DNA from: an uncultured Clostridia bacterium | GTDB taxonomy: Bacteria; Bacillota; Clostridia; Oscillospirales; Ruminococcaceae | Assembly: GCA_947628655.1 (NCBI GenBank) | Contig: CANRAS010000004.1 | Location: 99,973-163,972, forward strand | Length of the DNA: 64,000 nucleotides | Reading direction: 5' to 3' | In this document: one piece after another, positions 8,387-17,153 of the stretch | How positions within the stretch are numbered: the first letter of the stretch is position 1 | How the letters are laid out: each line of letters starts with the position of its first letter | The notes under the pieces: model-generated | What the model was told of the DNA's origin: nothing | What the model saw: only the letters and a program-made list of their open reading frames with translations | Databases searched by the model: none | Made by a program: the position numbers and the translations under genes

Positions 8387-9559
8387 TCAAGCCAAAATCT
8401 CGCTTATAATCTTAATTCCCGCGTCGATTTCCTCATAAGAAATCGTAAGAGGCGGCAAAAGGCGCACTTTTTCTTTTGCGGAAAGCAAAAGCAGTCCTTT
8501 ATCAAGAGCCGACTTTACAACGTCTGCGGCGTTCTTTGATTTAAGGGTAATTCCTATCATCAAGCCAATTCCCGAAATTGATTTTACTTCGGGGATTTTT
8601 GAAAGCTCACAGCGGAAATGCTCGCCTTTCTTCTGCACCTCTTCGAGAAATCCGTCGGAACTTACTTTATTAAGAACCGCCAATCCTCCCGCGCAGCTTA
8701 TCGGGTTTCCTCCGAAAGTAGAGCCGTGCGTACCTTTGGTTAAGACATTCGCGCATTTTTTCCCCGCAAGGCACGCTCCGACAGGAACACCGCCCGCAAG
8801 TCCTTTTGCAAGCGTAGTAATATCCGTTTTTTTGTTGTAATTCTCCCCGCAGAGGAATTTCCCCGTTCTGCCTACTCCCGTTTGGACTTCATCGGCGATA
8901 GTGAGAACGTCTTTTTCCTCGCAGAGTTTGAAAATCTCGTCCACGAATTTTTCGTCAAGGTTCATAACACCGCCCTCGCCCTGAATGTACTCAAACATCA
9001 CGGCGCACACGGTATCGTCCAGCTTTTCGCGCAGGTCGTCGATGTTGTTCGCCTCGACGTATTTAAAGCCGTCCACGAAAGGGAAGAAGTAATTGTGAAA
9101 AACGTCCTGCCCTGTTGCGGAAAGCGTACAGAGCGTTCTTCCGTGAAACGAGTTTACAAGCGTTATGATGTTGTAACGGTTGCTCCCGTACTTGTCAAAG
9201 CTGTATTTACGCGCGATTTTTATTGCGCACTCGTTAGCCTCCGCACCCGAATTTCCGAAAAAGACGGAGGAATATCCCGTCATTTGGCAGAGTTTTTCGG
9301 CAAAATCCGCCTGAACCTTTGTATAATAGTAATTCGACGTATGCTGAATTTTATGCGCCTGACTGCAAATCGCCCCGACCCATTCATCATTGCAATACCC
9401 TAAAGAATTTGCGCCTATTCCCGCGCCGAAATCTATGTACTTCCTGCCCGCGTCGTCAACCGCAACCTCGTGCGCTCCCTTGTCCATAACGACATCATAA
9501 CGACCGTATGTCGGCATAACGTATTTGTTGAACTGCTCAATCGTATTATTTTCGCTCAT
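8387..9559 (-). CDS. argD: Acetylornithine aminotransferase (class III PLP enzyme)
   Basis: This enzyme transfers an amino group from glutamate to N-acetylglutamate semialdehyde. Class III aminotransferase features are visible in order: GNSGAEANECAIKIARK (cofactor phosphate), FHGRT, the DEVQTGVGRTG cofactor aspartate segment, and TTLAKGLAGGVPVG with the PLP-binding lysine near residue 241. The length of 390 residues is normal. The ATG follows GAGGTG. The gap to argB is 9 bases, indicating one transcript. Its place among argC, argJ and argB favours acetylornithine over other omega-amino substrates. Confidence 0.96.
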   Translation of the reverse strand: MSENNTIEQFNKYVMPTYGRYDVVMDKGAHEVAVDDAGRKYIDFGAGIGANSLGYCNDEWVGAICSQAHKIQHTSNYYYTKVQADFAEKLCQMTGYSSVFFGNSGAEANECAIKIARKYSFDKYGSNRYNIITLVNSFHGRTLCTLSATGQDVFHNYFFPFVDGFKYVEANNIDDLREKLDDTVCAVMFEYIQGEGGVMNLDEKFVDEIFKLCEEKDVLTIADEVQTGVGRTGKFLCGENYNKKTDITTLAKGLAGGVPVGACLAGKKCANVLTKGTHGSTFGGNPISCAGGLAVLNKVSSDGFLEEVQKKGEHFRCELSKIPEVKSISGIGLMIGITLKSKNAADVVKSALDKGLLLLSAKEKVRLLPPLTISYEEIDAGIKIISEILA

Positions 9560-9568
9560 TTTATCACC

Positions 9569-10423
9569 TCATGCAACTATCATTGTACCCGCGCCGATGT
9601 CTGTAAGAAGTTCTATAAGTATCGAATGCGGAATACGTCCGTCTATTATATTCGCCTGCGAAACTCCTCGTCTTACTGCCTCAACACAGCAGTCTATTTT
9701 CGGGATCATACCGCCCGAAATAACTCCCTGTTTTTTCAAGTAAGGCACTTCGCTTACGCCGACTTCTCTTATAAGTGTGTTCTCGTCGTCCTTATCCTCC
9801 AGCAATCCCTTTATATCCGTTAAGAGAATAAGCGATGGCGCTTTCATTTCCGCGGCAATTCGCGCGGCGGCGGTGTCGGCGTTTATGTTGTAAACCGTCC
9901 CGTCTTTTCCGCGCCCGACGGTTGAAATAACGGGAATATACCCGCAGTCAAGCGCGTTTTGTATTATTTCGGGATTTACCGCCGTTATCTCGCCCACATA
10001 TCCCATATCGGGATTAAGCTGTTCCGCAACAATCAGTTCACCGTCAATCCCGCATAAGCCTATTGCCTTTCCGCCGTGACTTGCAAGCATTGAAACAAGG
10101 TTTTTGTTTACCTTTCCTGCAAGCACCATTTGAACAATATCAATGGTTTCTTCATCGGTATAGCGAAGTCCGTTCACAAATTCGCTTTTCTTTCCTATTT
10201 TGTTTAACATCTCGTTTATTTCGGGACCGCCGCCGTGAACCAATACCACCTTTATTCCCACGAGAGAAAGCAGTACAATATCCTCCATAACAGCCTGTTT
10301 CAGAGTATCGTTTGTCATCGCGTTGCCGCCGTATTTTACGACGACTACCTTGTTGTTGTACTTCTGCAAGTAGGGCAGAGCCTCTACCATTACATTTGCG
10401 CGAACATCATAATCTATCTGCAT
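9569..10423 (-). CDS. argB: Acetylglutamate kinase
   Basis: This enzyme phosphorylates N-acetylglutamate, the second step of arginine synthesis and usually the feedback-controlled one. The amino acid kinase fold shows VVKYGGNAM at the N-terminus, VLVHGGGPEINEML (substrate loop), GLCGIDG, and NINADTAAARIA followed by LILLTDIKGLL for the nucleotide site. The 284-residue length and an N-terminal helix before the first beta strand (VMVEALPYLQKYNNK) match the hexameric, arginine-inhibited type; that regulatory assignment is inference. GAGGT precedes the start. It lies 20 bases after argJ. Confidence 0.97.
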   Translation of the reverse strand: MQIDYDVRANVMVEALPYLQKYNNKVVVVKYGGNAMTNDTLKQAVMEDIVLLSLVGIKVVLVHGGGPEINEMLNKIGKKSEFVNGLRYTDEETIDIVQMVLAGKVNKNLVSMLASHGGKAIGLCGIDGELIVAEQLNPDMGYVGEITAVNPEIIQNALDCGYIPVISTVGRGKDGTVYNINADTAAARIAAEMKAPSLILLTDIKGLLEDKDDENTLIREVGVSEVPYLKKQGVISGGMIPKIDCCVEAVRRGVSQANIIDGRIPHSILIELLTDIGAGTMIVA

Positions 10424-10443
10424 TTTTATACCTCTTTATTCAA

Positions 10444-11679
10444 TCAAGTTCTGTACTCCGCGTTGATTTTCACATAATCAAACGTAAGGTCGCACCCCCA
10501 TGCGACGGCGCTTTCCGTGCCGCAATGCAGGTCAACGAGTATCTTTATCTCGTCCTGCGACAATATCTCCTTTGCAACGTCCTCGGAAAATTTAATTCCC
10601 GCGTTATCAACGCAAACCGTCATTTTTCCTTTCTCGCTCGCAAGTTCAACGGAAGTTCTTGAAACGTCAAAATCGCCCTCTGCATAGCCTACCGCGCACA
10701 TTATCCGTCCCCAATTCGCGTCAGCCGCGAACAGCGCCGCCTTGACAAGGCTCGACGAAATAACCGACCTTGCGACAGAACGCGCGATTTTTTCGGTAGG
10801 AGCGTTGTTTACTATACATTCAAGCAATTTTGTCGCGCCCTCGCCGTCGCGCGCGGTTTCTCTCGCCAAATTCATCATTACGGCATACAGAGCGTTCACA
10901 AACAGTTCGTAGTTCTTATCCTCGCAGATTATCTGTTTGTTCTTGGCAAGCCCCGACGACATCAGGAATATGCTGTCGTTTGTCGAGGTGTCGCCGTCAA
11001 TGCAAACCATATTGTATGTCAGAGAATTTACCTTGCGCAGAGCCTTTTCGAGAAGTTCCTGCTCTATTGCTACGTCTGTTGTGATAAACGCGAGCATAGT
11101 CGCCATATTCGGGTTTATCATTCCGCTGCCCTTTGAAATCCCGCCGACGTGGCATTTTCTGTTGTCCATTAAAAATTCCACCGCGACTTCTTTTTTGCGC
11201 GTATCGGTCGTCATAATTGCCTCAACCGCGTCGGAGCTGTTTTTCTTTGAAAGAGATTTCGTAAGCGTCGGTATCATAATCCGTATGGGCTTTATATCAA
11301 GTTTTTGTCCGATAACGCCCGTTGAACCGACAAGCACGTCGTTCTCGTCAATATCAAGAGCCTGCGCCGTAAGCCGGCACATTTCCTCCGCTATCTCAAC
11401 TCCGTCGGGGTTGCAGGTATTGGCATTTCCGCTGTTTACGATTATCGCCTGCGCAAATCCGTCCTTTAAATGCTCTTTTGAAACGATAATAGGCGCGCCT
11501 TTCACCTTGTTTGAAGTGAACAGCGCCGCCGTTTTGCAGCGTTCCGCGCAGTATATCATCGCAAGGTCGCGTTTTGTCGTGTTTCCCGCTTTTATTCCCG
11601 CGATAACGCCGCCCGCCGTAAAGCCCTCCGCCGCGCACACTCCGCCGTCTATAAATTCGTAACCCTTAAATTTAACCAT
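10444..11679 (-). CDS. argJ: Glutamate N-acetyltransferase / ornithine acetyltransferase
   Basis: ArgJ recycles the acetyl group from acetylornithine to glutamate and, in bifunctional forms, also uses acetyl-CoA. The Ntn-type self-cleavage site is present as KGSGMINPNMATMLAFITTD: the threonine of the NMATML segment becomes the nucleophile of the beta chain. SNKVKGAPI near the N-terminus and VNSGNANTCN (oxyanion region) are also diagnostic. The start is set at the ATG preceded by GGAGG with a 5-base gap; a TTG four codons upstream overlaps the ribosome site itself. The presence of argJ and absence of argE or argA from the cluster imply the cyclic pathway. Confidence 0.97.
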   Translation of the reverse strand: MVKFKGYEFIDGGVCAAEGFTAGGVIAGIKAGNTTKRDLAMIYCAERCKTAALFTSNKVKGAPIIVSKEHLKDGFAQAIIVNSGNANTCNPDGVEIAEEMCRLTAQALDIDENDVLVGSTGVIGQKLDIKPIRIMIPTLTKSLSKKNSSDAVEAIMTTDTRKKEVAVEFLMDNRKCHVGGISKGSGMINPNMATMLAFITTDVAIEQELLEKALRKVNSLTYNMVCIDGDTSTNDSIFLMSSGLAKNKQIICEDKNYELFVNALYAVMMNLARETARDGEGATKLLECIVNNAPTEKIARSVARSVISSSLVKAALFAADANWGRIMCAVGYAEGDFDVSRTSVELASEKGKMTVCVDNAGIKFSEDVAKEILSQDEIKILVDLHCGTESAVAWGCDLTFDYVKINAEYRT

Positions 11680-11702
11680 ATTTTCCTCCAAAATTCCTTT
11701 AT

Positions 11703-12635
11703 TTATATAAGCCCTGTTTTCTCGTCAATGCCCATCATAATGTTAAGGCATTGAACAGCCGCGCCGCTGGCTCCCTTGCCTAAGTTGTCGAGCCGTGAAC
11801 AGATTATAAGATTATCTTCACTTCCGTTCACGAAAATCTCCATCATATTTGTTCCGCTAAGGTTGTTAGAGCCTAAAAAGCCGTCGGCAGGTTCGCCGTC
11901 GGGCATAACCTTTACAAAATATTCGTCTGCGTAATAATCCGAAAGCGCTTTTCTTATATCTGACGCGGAATATCTTTTTGATAGAAGTCTTGTGCAGATT
12001 GGCAGTGAAACGACCATTCCGCTGAAAAAGTCGCATATCAGCGGGTTGAATGACGGAGCGTATTCCAATCCGCATATCTTCTGCATTTCGGGAAGATGTT
12101 TATGTTGCTGACTTAAAGCATATTGACGCGGACTGTCGAGTTCGGCGGGTCTGTCGGGGTTTTCATACTGCGCTATGCCTTTCTTTCCCGCGCCGCTGTA
12201 TCCCGATACCGCGTGAACGCTTACGGGATAATCGGCGGGCATTATGCCGAGTTTAACAAGAGGGTAGACCATAGACGCGAACCCGCTTGCATAACAGCCC
12301 GGAACAGCCACGCGATTGCTTTTTTCTATTTTTTCCCGAAACTCTTTCCCCAATTCGGGAAATCCGTATGCCCACGCGGGGTTTGTTCGGTGCGCGGTGG
12401 AGGCGTCAATGATACGCACGTTATCTCCCGCCATTGCGACTGCCTCTTTTGCCGCCGCGTCGGGCAGGCATAGGAACGTGTAATCGGAGGAGTTTATCAT
12501 CTTCCGCCGTTCGTCTGCGTCTTTTCGCTTTTCTTCCGCAATCTTCAGCAGTTCAATGTCATTTCTTCCGCTGAAACGTTCCAGAATTTTAAGCCCCGTA
12601 GTGCCTTCTTGCCCGTCTATATAAACCTTAACCAT
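11703..12635 (-). CDS. argC: N-acetyl-gamma-glutamyl-phosphate reductase, short (type 2) form
   Basis: This NADPH enzyme reduces acetylglutamyl phosphate to the semialdehyde. It begins VKVYIDGQEGTTGLKI, the variant nucleotide-binding loop of the roughly 310-residue type 2 family rather than the GxxGYxG of the longer type 1. The catalytic cysteine is in VAVPGCYASGF (near residue 114), and the second active-site histidine region is SVHAVSGYSGAGKKG. The ATG lies inside the 3' end of argH, an 8-base overlap, so the two are translationally coupled. Confidence 0.95.
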   Translation of the reverse strand: MVKVYIDGQEGTTGLKILERFSGRNDIELLKIAEEKRKDADERRKMINSSDYTFLCLPDAAAKEAVAMAGDNVRIIDASTAHRTNPAWAYGFPELGKEFREKIEKSNRVAVPGCYASGFASMVYPLVKLGIMPADYPVSVHAVSGYSGAGKKGIAQYENPDRPAELDSPRQYALSQQHKHLPEMQKICGLEYAPSFNPLICDFFSGMVVSLPICTRLLSKRYSASDIRKALSDYYADEYFVKVMPDGEPADGFLGSNNLSGTNMMEIFVNGSEDNLIICSRLDNLGKGASGAAVQCLNIMMGIDEKTGLI

Positions 12636-14016
12636 TGAAAAGCTCCTTTAATTTCTTCTGTACAAGTCCGATTTGCGTATTTACGCTGTCTGCCGACGGA
12701 CCGCCGTAGGATTTGCGCTCCTTAACGCAGGTGTCAAGCGAAATCGCATTGTAAACGTCGTCGCCGAAAAGTTCGCTTGCTTTTTTATATTCGGAAAGCG
12801 GGAGTTCCTCAAGCGTAGTGTTTTTACTAATGCAAAGCGCTACTAGCCCGCCCGTTATCTTATAAGCCGTGCGGAACGGCATACCCTTTTTTACGAGATA
12901 ATCCGCGCAGTCCGTGGCGTTTATAAAGCCCTTTGCCGCCGCTTTTCGCATATTATCGGGAAGTACTTTCATCGTGTCAAGCATTGGAATAAACGTCACA
13001 AGACAGAGTTTTATGTTGTCCACCGCGTCAAAAATCGCCTCTTTGTCCTCCTGCATATCCTTGTTGTACGCGAGGGGCAACCCTTTCATCATCGTGAGCA
13101 GCGTCATATTGTCGCCGATAACACGAGCGGTCTTTCCGCGTATAAGTTCGGTAACATCGGGATTTTTCTTCTGCGGCATTATGCTTGAACCCGTCGAAAA
13201 CGCGTCGTCAAGTTCTATGAACTTAAATTCCCACGAACACCATAAAATTATTTCTTCGGAAAAACGCGAAAGATGTATCATACATATTGAAAGCGCGCTT
13301 GCGAGTTCGATACAGAAATCGCGGTCGGAAACGCCGTCAAGCGAATTTGCCATAGGCTCTGCCATTTCGAGCAGGGAAGTGGTTCGCTCCCTGTCGATGT
13401 TGTAAGTAGTCCCCGCGAGGGCACAACTTCCCAGAGGGTTTACATTCATACGCTTTTCCGTATCGCAAAGCCTTTCAATGTCGCGCAGCAGCATTTGCGC
13501 ATAAGCCATCAGATGATGACCGAACGTAATGGGCTGCGCTCTTTGCAGATGTGTATATCCGGGCATAATAGTTTCGGTATGCTTTTCGGCAATCTTACAA
13601 AGAGTTTCTGTAAGCTGTTTTATAAGAGCCTTTACTTCTTTTATCTCGTCGCGAAGATACAGACGTATGTCAAGCGCTACCTGATCGTTTCGCGAACGCG
13701 ATGTGTGCAGTCTTTTCCCGACGTCGCCGAGCCGTTTTGTAAGCTCCGCCTCGATGAACATATGAACGTCCTCCGCGTTCGGGTCAAATTCAAGAGAGCC
13801 GTTTTCTATATCGGCTAAAATCTCTTTAAGTCCGCCGATAATCGCAAGGCTGTCCTCCATACTGATTATTCCTTGTTCACCGAGCATAGTCGCATGGGCA
13901 ATACTGCCCGCAATATCCTGTTTATACATTCGTGCGTCGAATGATATAGAAGAATTGAAAGCGTTTACCTTGCTGTCAACTTCCTTTGAAAATCTTCCCG
14001 CCCACATCATTGCCAT
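12628..14016 (-). CDS. argH: Argininosuccinate lyase
   Basis: This enzyme releases arginine and fumarate from argininosuccinate. The fumarase/aspartase superfamily signature GSSIMPQKKNPD is near residue 277, and TSRSRNDQVALDIRL and GYTHLQRAQPITFGHH mark the other two substrate loops. The length of 462 residues is normal. AGAGGAAG lies 6 bases before the ATG. It is the first arg gene of the argH-C-J-B-D-F block, with a DUF3592 gene just upstream, while argG, its pathway partner, sits in a separate block beyond a terminator. Confidence 0.97.
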   Translation of the reverse strand: MAMMWAGRFSKEVDSKVNAFNSSISFDARMYKQDIAGSIAHATMLGEQGIISMEDSLAIIGGLKEILADIENGSLEFDPNAEDVHMFIEAELTKRLGDVGKRLHTSRSRNDQVALDIRLYLRDEIKEVKALIKQLTETLCKIAEKHTETIMPGYTHLQRAQPITFGHHLMAYAQMLLRDIERLCDTEKRMNVNPLGSCALAGTTYNIDRERTTSLLEMAEPMANSLDGVSDRDFCIELASALSICMIHLSRFSEEIILWCSWEFKFIELDDAFSTGSSIMPQKKNPDVTELIRGKTARVIGDNMTLLTMMKGLPLAYNKDMQEDKEAIFDAVDNIKLCLVTFIPMLDTMKVLPDNMRKAAAKGFINATDCADYLVKKGMPFRTAYKITGGLVALCISKNTTLEELPLSEYKKASELFGDDVYNAISLDTCVKERKSYGGPSADSVNTQIGLVQKKLKELFNG

Positions 14017-14042
14017 TTTATCTTCCTCTTTCGCTTAAAATA

Positions 14043-14513
14043 TCAAGGATTTCCCGATATATAGGAGAACGCCTCTAACAGCGCGTCAGCCGCAATCACG
14101 ATCATAATGATAACAAAGTTAAATATCAGGCTTTTAAGCTGATAGCCCTCGCCCGAAAGCCCCGTATAATCCTGTATCACCGATTTTTCGGGGTCGTTGC
14201 TGTCGCACAGCACCGTGAATTTCTGCCCAACGCGCACGGACTGTTTGTTTATCAGTATAAAATCCTTGTAAACTTTCCGATAACCTACTTCATAATGAAG
14301 TTTTACCGTATATTGCGTAGTCATATCATCGATACGTTCTTCTTTAATATCGACAACTTCCGCCTCCGCGCTTATCACATCGCGGTCTTTTTTTATGTAT
14401 TTGATTTCTCGTATGCGCTTTAACATCGGAAAAAGGCGTATTGATACTGCAATTAAATCAATTACCGCCAGTATAAGTACAATATTGAGAAATAATTTAA
14501 GTCCCGGCGACAT
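14043..14513 (-). CDS. DUF3592-type membrane protein
   Basis: This protein of 156 residues has an N-terminal membrane helix (residues 6-28), a charged middle with the beta-rich DUF3592 pattern (KLHYEVGYRKVYKDF... VGQKFTVLCDSNDPEKSVI) and a C-terminal helix (about 128-150). DUF3592 proteins are small membrane proteins of unknown function. I place the start at an ATG with GGAGGG 3-4 bases upstream; an ATG pair eleven codons earlier has no clear ribosome site. It lies 26 bases before argH, so it probably heads the argHCJBDF transcript, but nothing links it to arginine. Confidence 0.75.
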   Translation of the reverse strand: MSPGLKLFLNIVLILAVIDLIAVSIRLFPMLKRIREIKYIKKDRDVISAEAEVVDIKEERIDDMTTQYTVKLHYEVGYRKVYKDFILINKQSVRVGQKFTVLCDSNDPEKSVIQDYTGLSGEGYQLKSLIFNFVIIMIVIAADALLEAFSYISGNP

Positions 14514-14565
14514 ATTCCCTCCGTATCCGATGAATAAATTCATCACGCTGATTTGTATAATTTCT

Positions 14566-14600
14566 TGAAAAACCGCAAAGCGGGTCTTTCACCGCTTTGC
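14566..14600 (-). terminator. Terminator dividing the argG unit from the argHCJBDF unit
   Basis: Read on the minus strand, GCAAAGCGG and CCGCTTTGC form a perfect 9-bp stem with an 8-base loop, followed by GGTTTTTC. It starts a few bases after the stop codon of the 233-residue gene downstream of argG. Confidence 0.75.
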
Positions 14601-14606
14601 TTTGTA

Positions 14607-15308
14607 TTAGAACAGTTTTTCAAATACACTAAAGGTTTCGTCGCTCATTTTGCGTACAGATCCCGAAAGCGACATCGTGGAGAAACGACCGTTTTTGTCC
14701 AGCTTTAGCGGTTTTAAAGACGCTTTCGTGTTGCCGAAAAGCAAGGTTTTCGCCGTTTCAAGCGGGATCTCGCGCGGATAGATTTCCGAGCCGTGCTCAC
14801 CGCTCGCCGCCTGTTCCGCACAACAAGTCTTTGGTTCCTGCGTAAACAGGTGAGGAGGTTCTTCCATTTCCCATTCGCGGTATTCGCGGGTTATATCATC
14901 AGGAATATTGTCCTCTTTCGGGTTTTCCATTCCGCTATAGCGTAAACTAATGTATGTGTTTTTCCCCGTAACAAACCCGCTGTCGCGGCAAAAAGCGACA
15001 AACTCGCCGCGCGGTTCTCTCCAGTAATACGCCGTGCCCTTAGGAATAAGCGCACTGTATGCTCTGCCAAGTTCGCGTATTGTGTATTCAAACGCACACT
15101 CGATTTTCTCAACGGGAAGTCTTGCCATAACCGCCAAAGTGCCGTTTTTAAGCGTCACGGGGTAAATAATATCACCGACTTTTACCGATCTTATGTACGG
15201 CATAATCGTGTGGTGACTGCCGTACACAACTTTCAAAGGACCTTTGTCACGGTTTTTTTCGACCTTCTGCACATATTCCTTTGACCAGTAAACCATAAAT
15301 CCGTGCAT
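14607..15308 (-). CDS. Protein of unknown function coupled to argG
   Basis: I do not recognise this 233-residue soluble protein. It has an aromatic-rich N-terminal half (MVYWSKEYVQKVEKN, YYWREPRG) with the segment VKVGDIIYPVTLKNGTLAVMA, which resembles the beta strands of PUA/ASCH/EVE-like RNA- or nucleotide-binding barrels; this is only a resemblance. A region with CCAEQAASGEHGSE follows, then a Lys/Leu-rich tail. No membrane segment or signal peptide is present. Its ATG overlaps the argG stop by one base (TAATG), which implies co-translation, and a terminator follows directly, so it forms a two-gene unit with argG. Confidence 0.7.
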   Translation of the reverse strand: MHGFMVYWSKEYVQKVEKNRDKGPLKVVYGSHHTIMPYIRSVKVGDIIYPVTLKNGTLAVMARLPVEKIECAFEYTIRELGRAYSALIPKGTAYYWREPRGEFVAFCRDSGFVTGKNTYISLRYSGMENPKEDNIPDDITREYREWEMEEPPHLFTQEPKTCCAEQAASGEHGSEIYPREIPLETAKTLLFGNTKASLKPLKLDKNGRFSTMSLSGSVRKMSDETFSVFEKLF

Positions 15309-16534
15309 TACTTGTTGTTTCTTTCCTTGTCAAGCAGAGCCTTTACCTTGATAGGCAGACCGAACAGGTTGATAAAGCCCGCGCTGTCTTTCTGGTCGTA
15401 AACATCGTCCTCGCCGAACGACGCGAAGTCCTCGCTGTAAAGAGTATACGGCGAAGTTACGCCCGCGTTTATGATATTGCCCTTGTAGAGTTTAAGTTTT
15501 ACATCGCCCGTGCAGGTTTCCTGCGTCTTATCGACGAAAGCGTCCATTGCCTCGCGCAGGGGAGTGTACCATTGACCGTTATATACTATATCGGCATACT
15601 TTTGAGCAAGACCCGCCTTAAAGTGCTGTGTTTCCTTATCAAGACAAATCGTTTCAAGAACGTCGTGTGCGTGGTAAAGAATAGTACCGCCGGGGGTTTC
15701 GTAAACTCCTCTTGACTTCATACCGACAAGTCTGTTTTCAACAATATCATAAAGCCCTATGCCGTTCTCGCCGCCCAGCTTGTTAAGCGCCTTTATCAGT
15801 TTTACGCCGTCCATTTTCTCGCCGTCAAGCGCGGTGGGAATGCCCTTTTCAAAGTGGATTGTAACGTAAGTGGGCTTATCGGGCGCCTGTTCGGGAGAAA
15901 CGCCAAGTTCAAGAAATCCCGGCTTGTTGTATTGCGGTTCGTTTGCGGGATCTTCAAGGTCAAGACCCTCGTGCGACAAGTGCCAGAGGTTCATATCTTT
16001 GGAGTAGTTGGTTTCGCGGTTAATCTTAATCGGAACATTGTGAGCCTCCGCGTAATCAATTTCCTGGTCGCGCGATTTAAGATCCCATATTCTCCACGGC
16101 GCGATTATCGCAATCTCAGGCGCTAAAGCCTTTATCGTAAGTTCAAAGCGCACTTGGTCGTTGCCCTTGCCCGTACAGCCGTGGCAGATAGCGTCCGCGT
16201 TTTCTTTCTTTGCTATTTCAACAAGTCTTTTTGCGATAGGAGGACGCGCAAACGATGTTCCGAGAAGATAGCCCTCGTATCTTGCGCCCGCTTTCAGAGT
16301 GGGGAAGATAAAGTCGTTTACAAATTCGTCCTGAATATCCTCGATATAGAGTTTAGACGCGCCTGTTTTCTTTGCGCGTTCTTCAAGCTCCTCTATTTCG
16401 GAATCCTGCCCGACGTTTCCCGCAACGCAGATTACCTCAACGCCGGGGTATGTTTCTTTCAGCCACGGGATAATAATAGACGTATCAAGCCCGCCCGAAT
16501 ATGCCAAAATTACCTTTTTAATTTCTTTAGCCAT
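15308..16534 (-). CDS. argG: Argininosuccinate synthase
   Basis: This enzyme condenses citrulline and aspartate using ATP. The PP-loop ATP site [13 protein letters not shown] is near residue 8. [15 protein letters not shown] and the aspartate/citrulline loop with [20 protein letters not shown] are also characteristic. The length of 408 residues is standard. AGGAG precedes the ATG, and a near-perfect sigma-A promoter lies about 40 bases upstream. It is separated from argH by a terminator and two uncharacterised genes. Confidence 0.97.
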   Translation of the reverse strand: MAKEIKKVILAYSGGLDTSIIIPWLKETYPGVEVICVAGNVGQDSEIEELEERAKKTGASKLYIEDIQDEFVNDFIFPTLKAGARYEGYLLGTSFARPPIAKRLVEIAKKENADAICHGCTGKGNDQVRFELTIKALAPEIAIIAPWRIWDLKSRDQEIDYAEAHNVPIKINRETNYSKDMNLWHLSHEGLDLEDPANEPQYNKPGFLELGVSPEQAPDKPTYVTIHFEKGIPTALDGEKMDGVKLIKALNKLGGENGIGLYDIVENRLVGMKSRGVYETPGGTILYHAHDVLETICLDKETQHFKAGLAQKYADIVYNGQWYTPLREAMDAFVDKTQETCTGDVKLKLYKGNIINAGVTSPYTLYSEDFASFGEDDVYDQKDSAGFINLFGLPIKVKALLDKERNNK

Positions 16535-16572
16535 AATATGTTACTCCTTTAGAAAAAATATTTACAATTAAT

Positions 16573-16600
16573 ATTATACACGGTTTTTCGGAAATGTCAA
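16573..16600 (-). promoter_or_regulatory. Sigma-A promoter of argG
   Basis: Read on the minus strand, TTGACA and TATAAT are separated by 16 bases. The -10 element lies about 38 bases upstream of the argG ATG. It diverges from the promoter of the XRE/ImmA pair. Confidence 0.85.
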
Positions 16601-16607
16601 GCAAAAA

Positions 16608-16625
16608 TATTCATTTTTACGCATA
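16608..16625. promoter_or_regulatory. Possible ArgR/AhrC operator (ARG box-like)
   Basis: On the minus strand the bases TATGCGTAAAAATGAATA lie just upstream of the argG -35 element. They keep the central A-rich core and partial outer half-sites of the ArgR/AhrC consensus (about CATGAATAAAAATTCAAG), but with several mismatches. ArgR control of argG is normal in Firmicutes; the assignment of this particular site is tentative. Confidence 0.3.
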
Positions 16626-16666
16626 ATATCCAAAAAATTGAAAATTTTTTCTTTGTGAAATTATAC

Positions 16667-16695
16667 TTGACAAAATCCGCGTTCACTGTTATAAT
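16667..16695 (+). promoter_or_regulatory. Consensus sigma-A promoter of the XRE/ImmA pair
   Basis: TTGACA and TATAAT, both perfect, are separated by exactly 17 bases and stand 45 bases upstream of the XRE start codon. Such a strong promoter suggests that it is held in check by a repressor, plausibly the XRE protein itself. Confidence 0.88.
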
Positions 16696-16739
16696 ATAAT
16701 TATGAAAGATTTGGCATTTTGAGAATGGAGAGGTATACT

Positions 16740-17153
16740 ATGAAATTCAACGAAAAACTTGATATTTTGCTTAACCGCAAGCATTTTAAGCGGGTGGAGT
16801 TCGCCGAAAAAATCGGCGTGACCTACCGCGCGTTCGCTTATTATCTCAGCGATAACCGCATACCGCGCCGCAGGATACTCGAACGCGTAGCAAAGGAACT
16901 CGACGTAACGCCCGAATTTCTCACCGACGACAGCAAGGAACTTCGGCTTTCGGGCGAGGAACAGCTGCTTAAAAAGATTTCCGCGCATAACGCAAATTCT
17001 CCCGAAACTTTAAAGATAACTGCGGAGGCGTCAAAGTTCCTGTCTAAATCGAGGGGACTTTTTGCGGGCAACTCTCTGTCCGAGGAAGATAAAGAGGATT
17101 TAATGCGCTGTCTTACGGAAATATACGAGGATTCCCGCAAGGGCAGGAAATAA
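16740..17153 (+). CDS. XRE-type helix-turn-helix regulator
   Basis: This protein of 137 residues carries a lambda-repressor-like helix-turn-helix in the first 60 residues: EKLDILLNRKHFKRVEFAEKIGV (helices 1-2) and TYRAFAYYLSDNRIPRRRILERVAKEL (recognition helix onward). The rest is charged and helical. The start is the ATG with GGAGAGG 6 bases upstream; a TTG seven codons earlier lacks a site. The stop overlaps the ATG of an ImmA-type protease. In ICEBs1 and prophages such pairs form a switch in which the protease cleaves the repressor; that role here is inferred from the pairing. Confidence 0.9.
   Translation: MKFNEKLDILLNRKHFKRVEFAEKIGVTYRAFAYYLSDNRIPRRRILERVAKELDVTPEFLTDDSKELRLSGEEQLLKKISAHNANSPETLKITAEASKFLSKSRGLFAGNSLSEEDKEDLMRCLTEIYEDSRKGRK

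Noticed and set aside
10937..11662. 241-codon frame on the + strand opposite argJ
   Set aside because: ArgJ motifs are unambiguous on the minus strand; the antisense product has no recognisable domain or ribosome site.
16719..16739. Alternative TTG start seven codons upstream of the XRE gene
   Set aside because: The ribosome site GGAGAGG lies inside that extension and fits the ATG at 16740.
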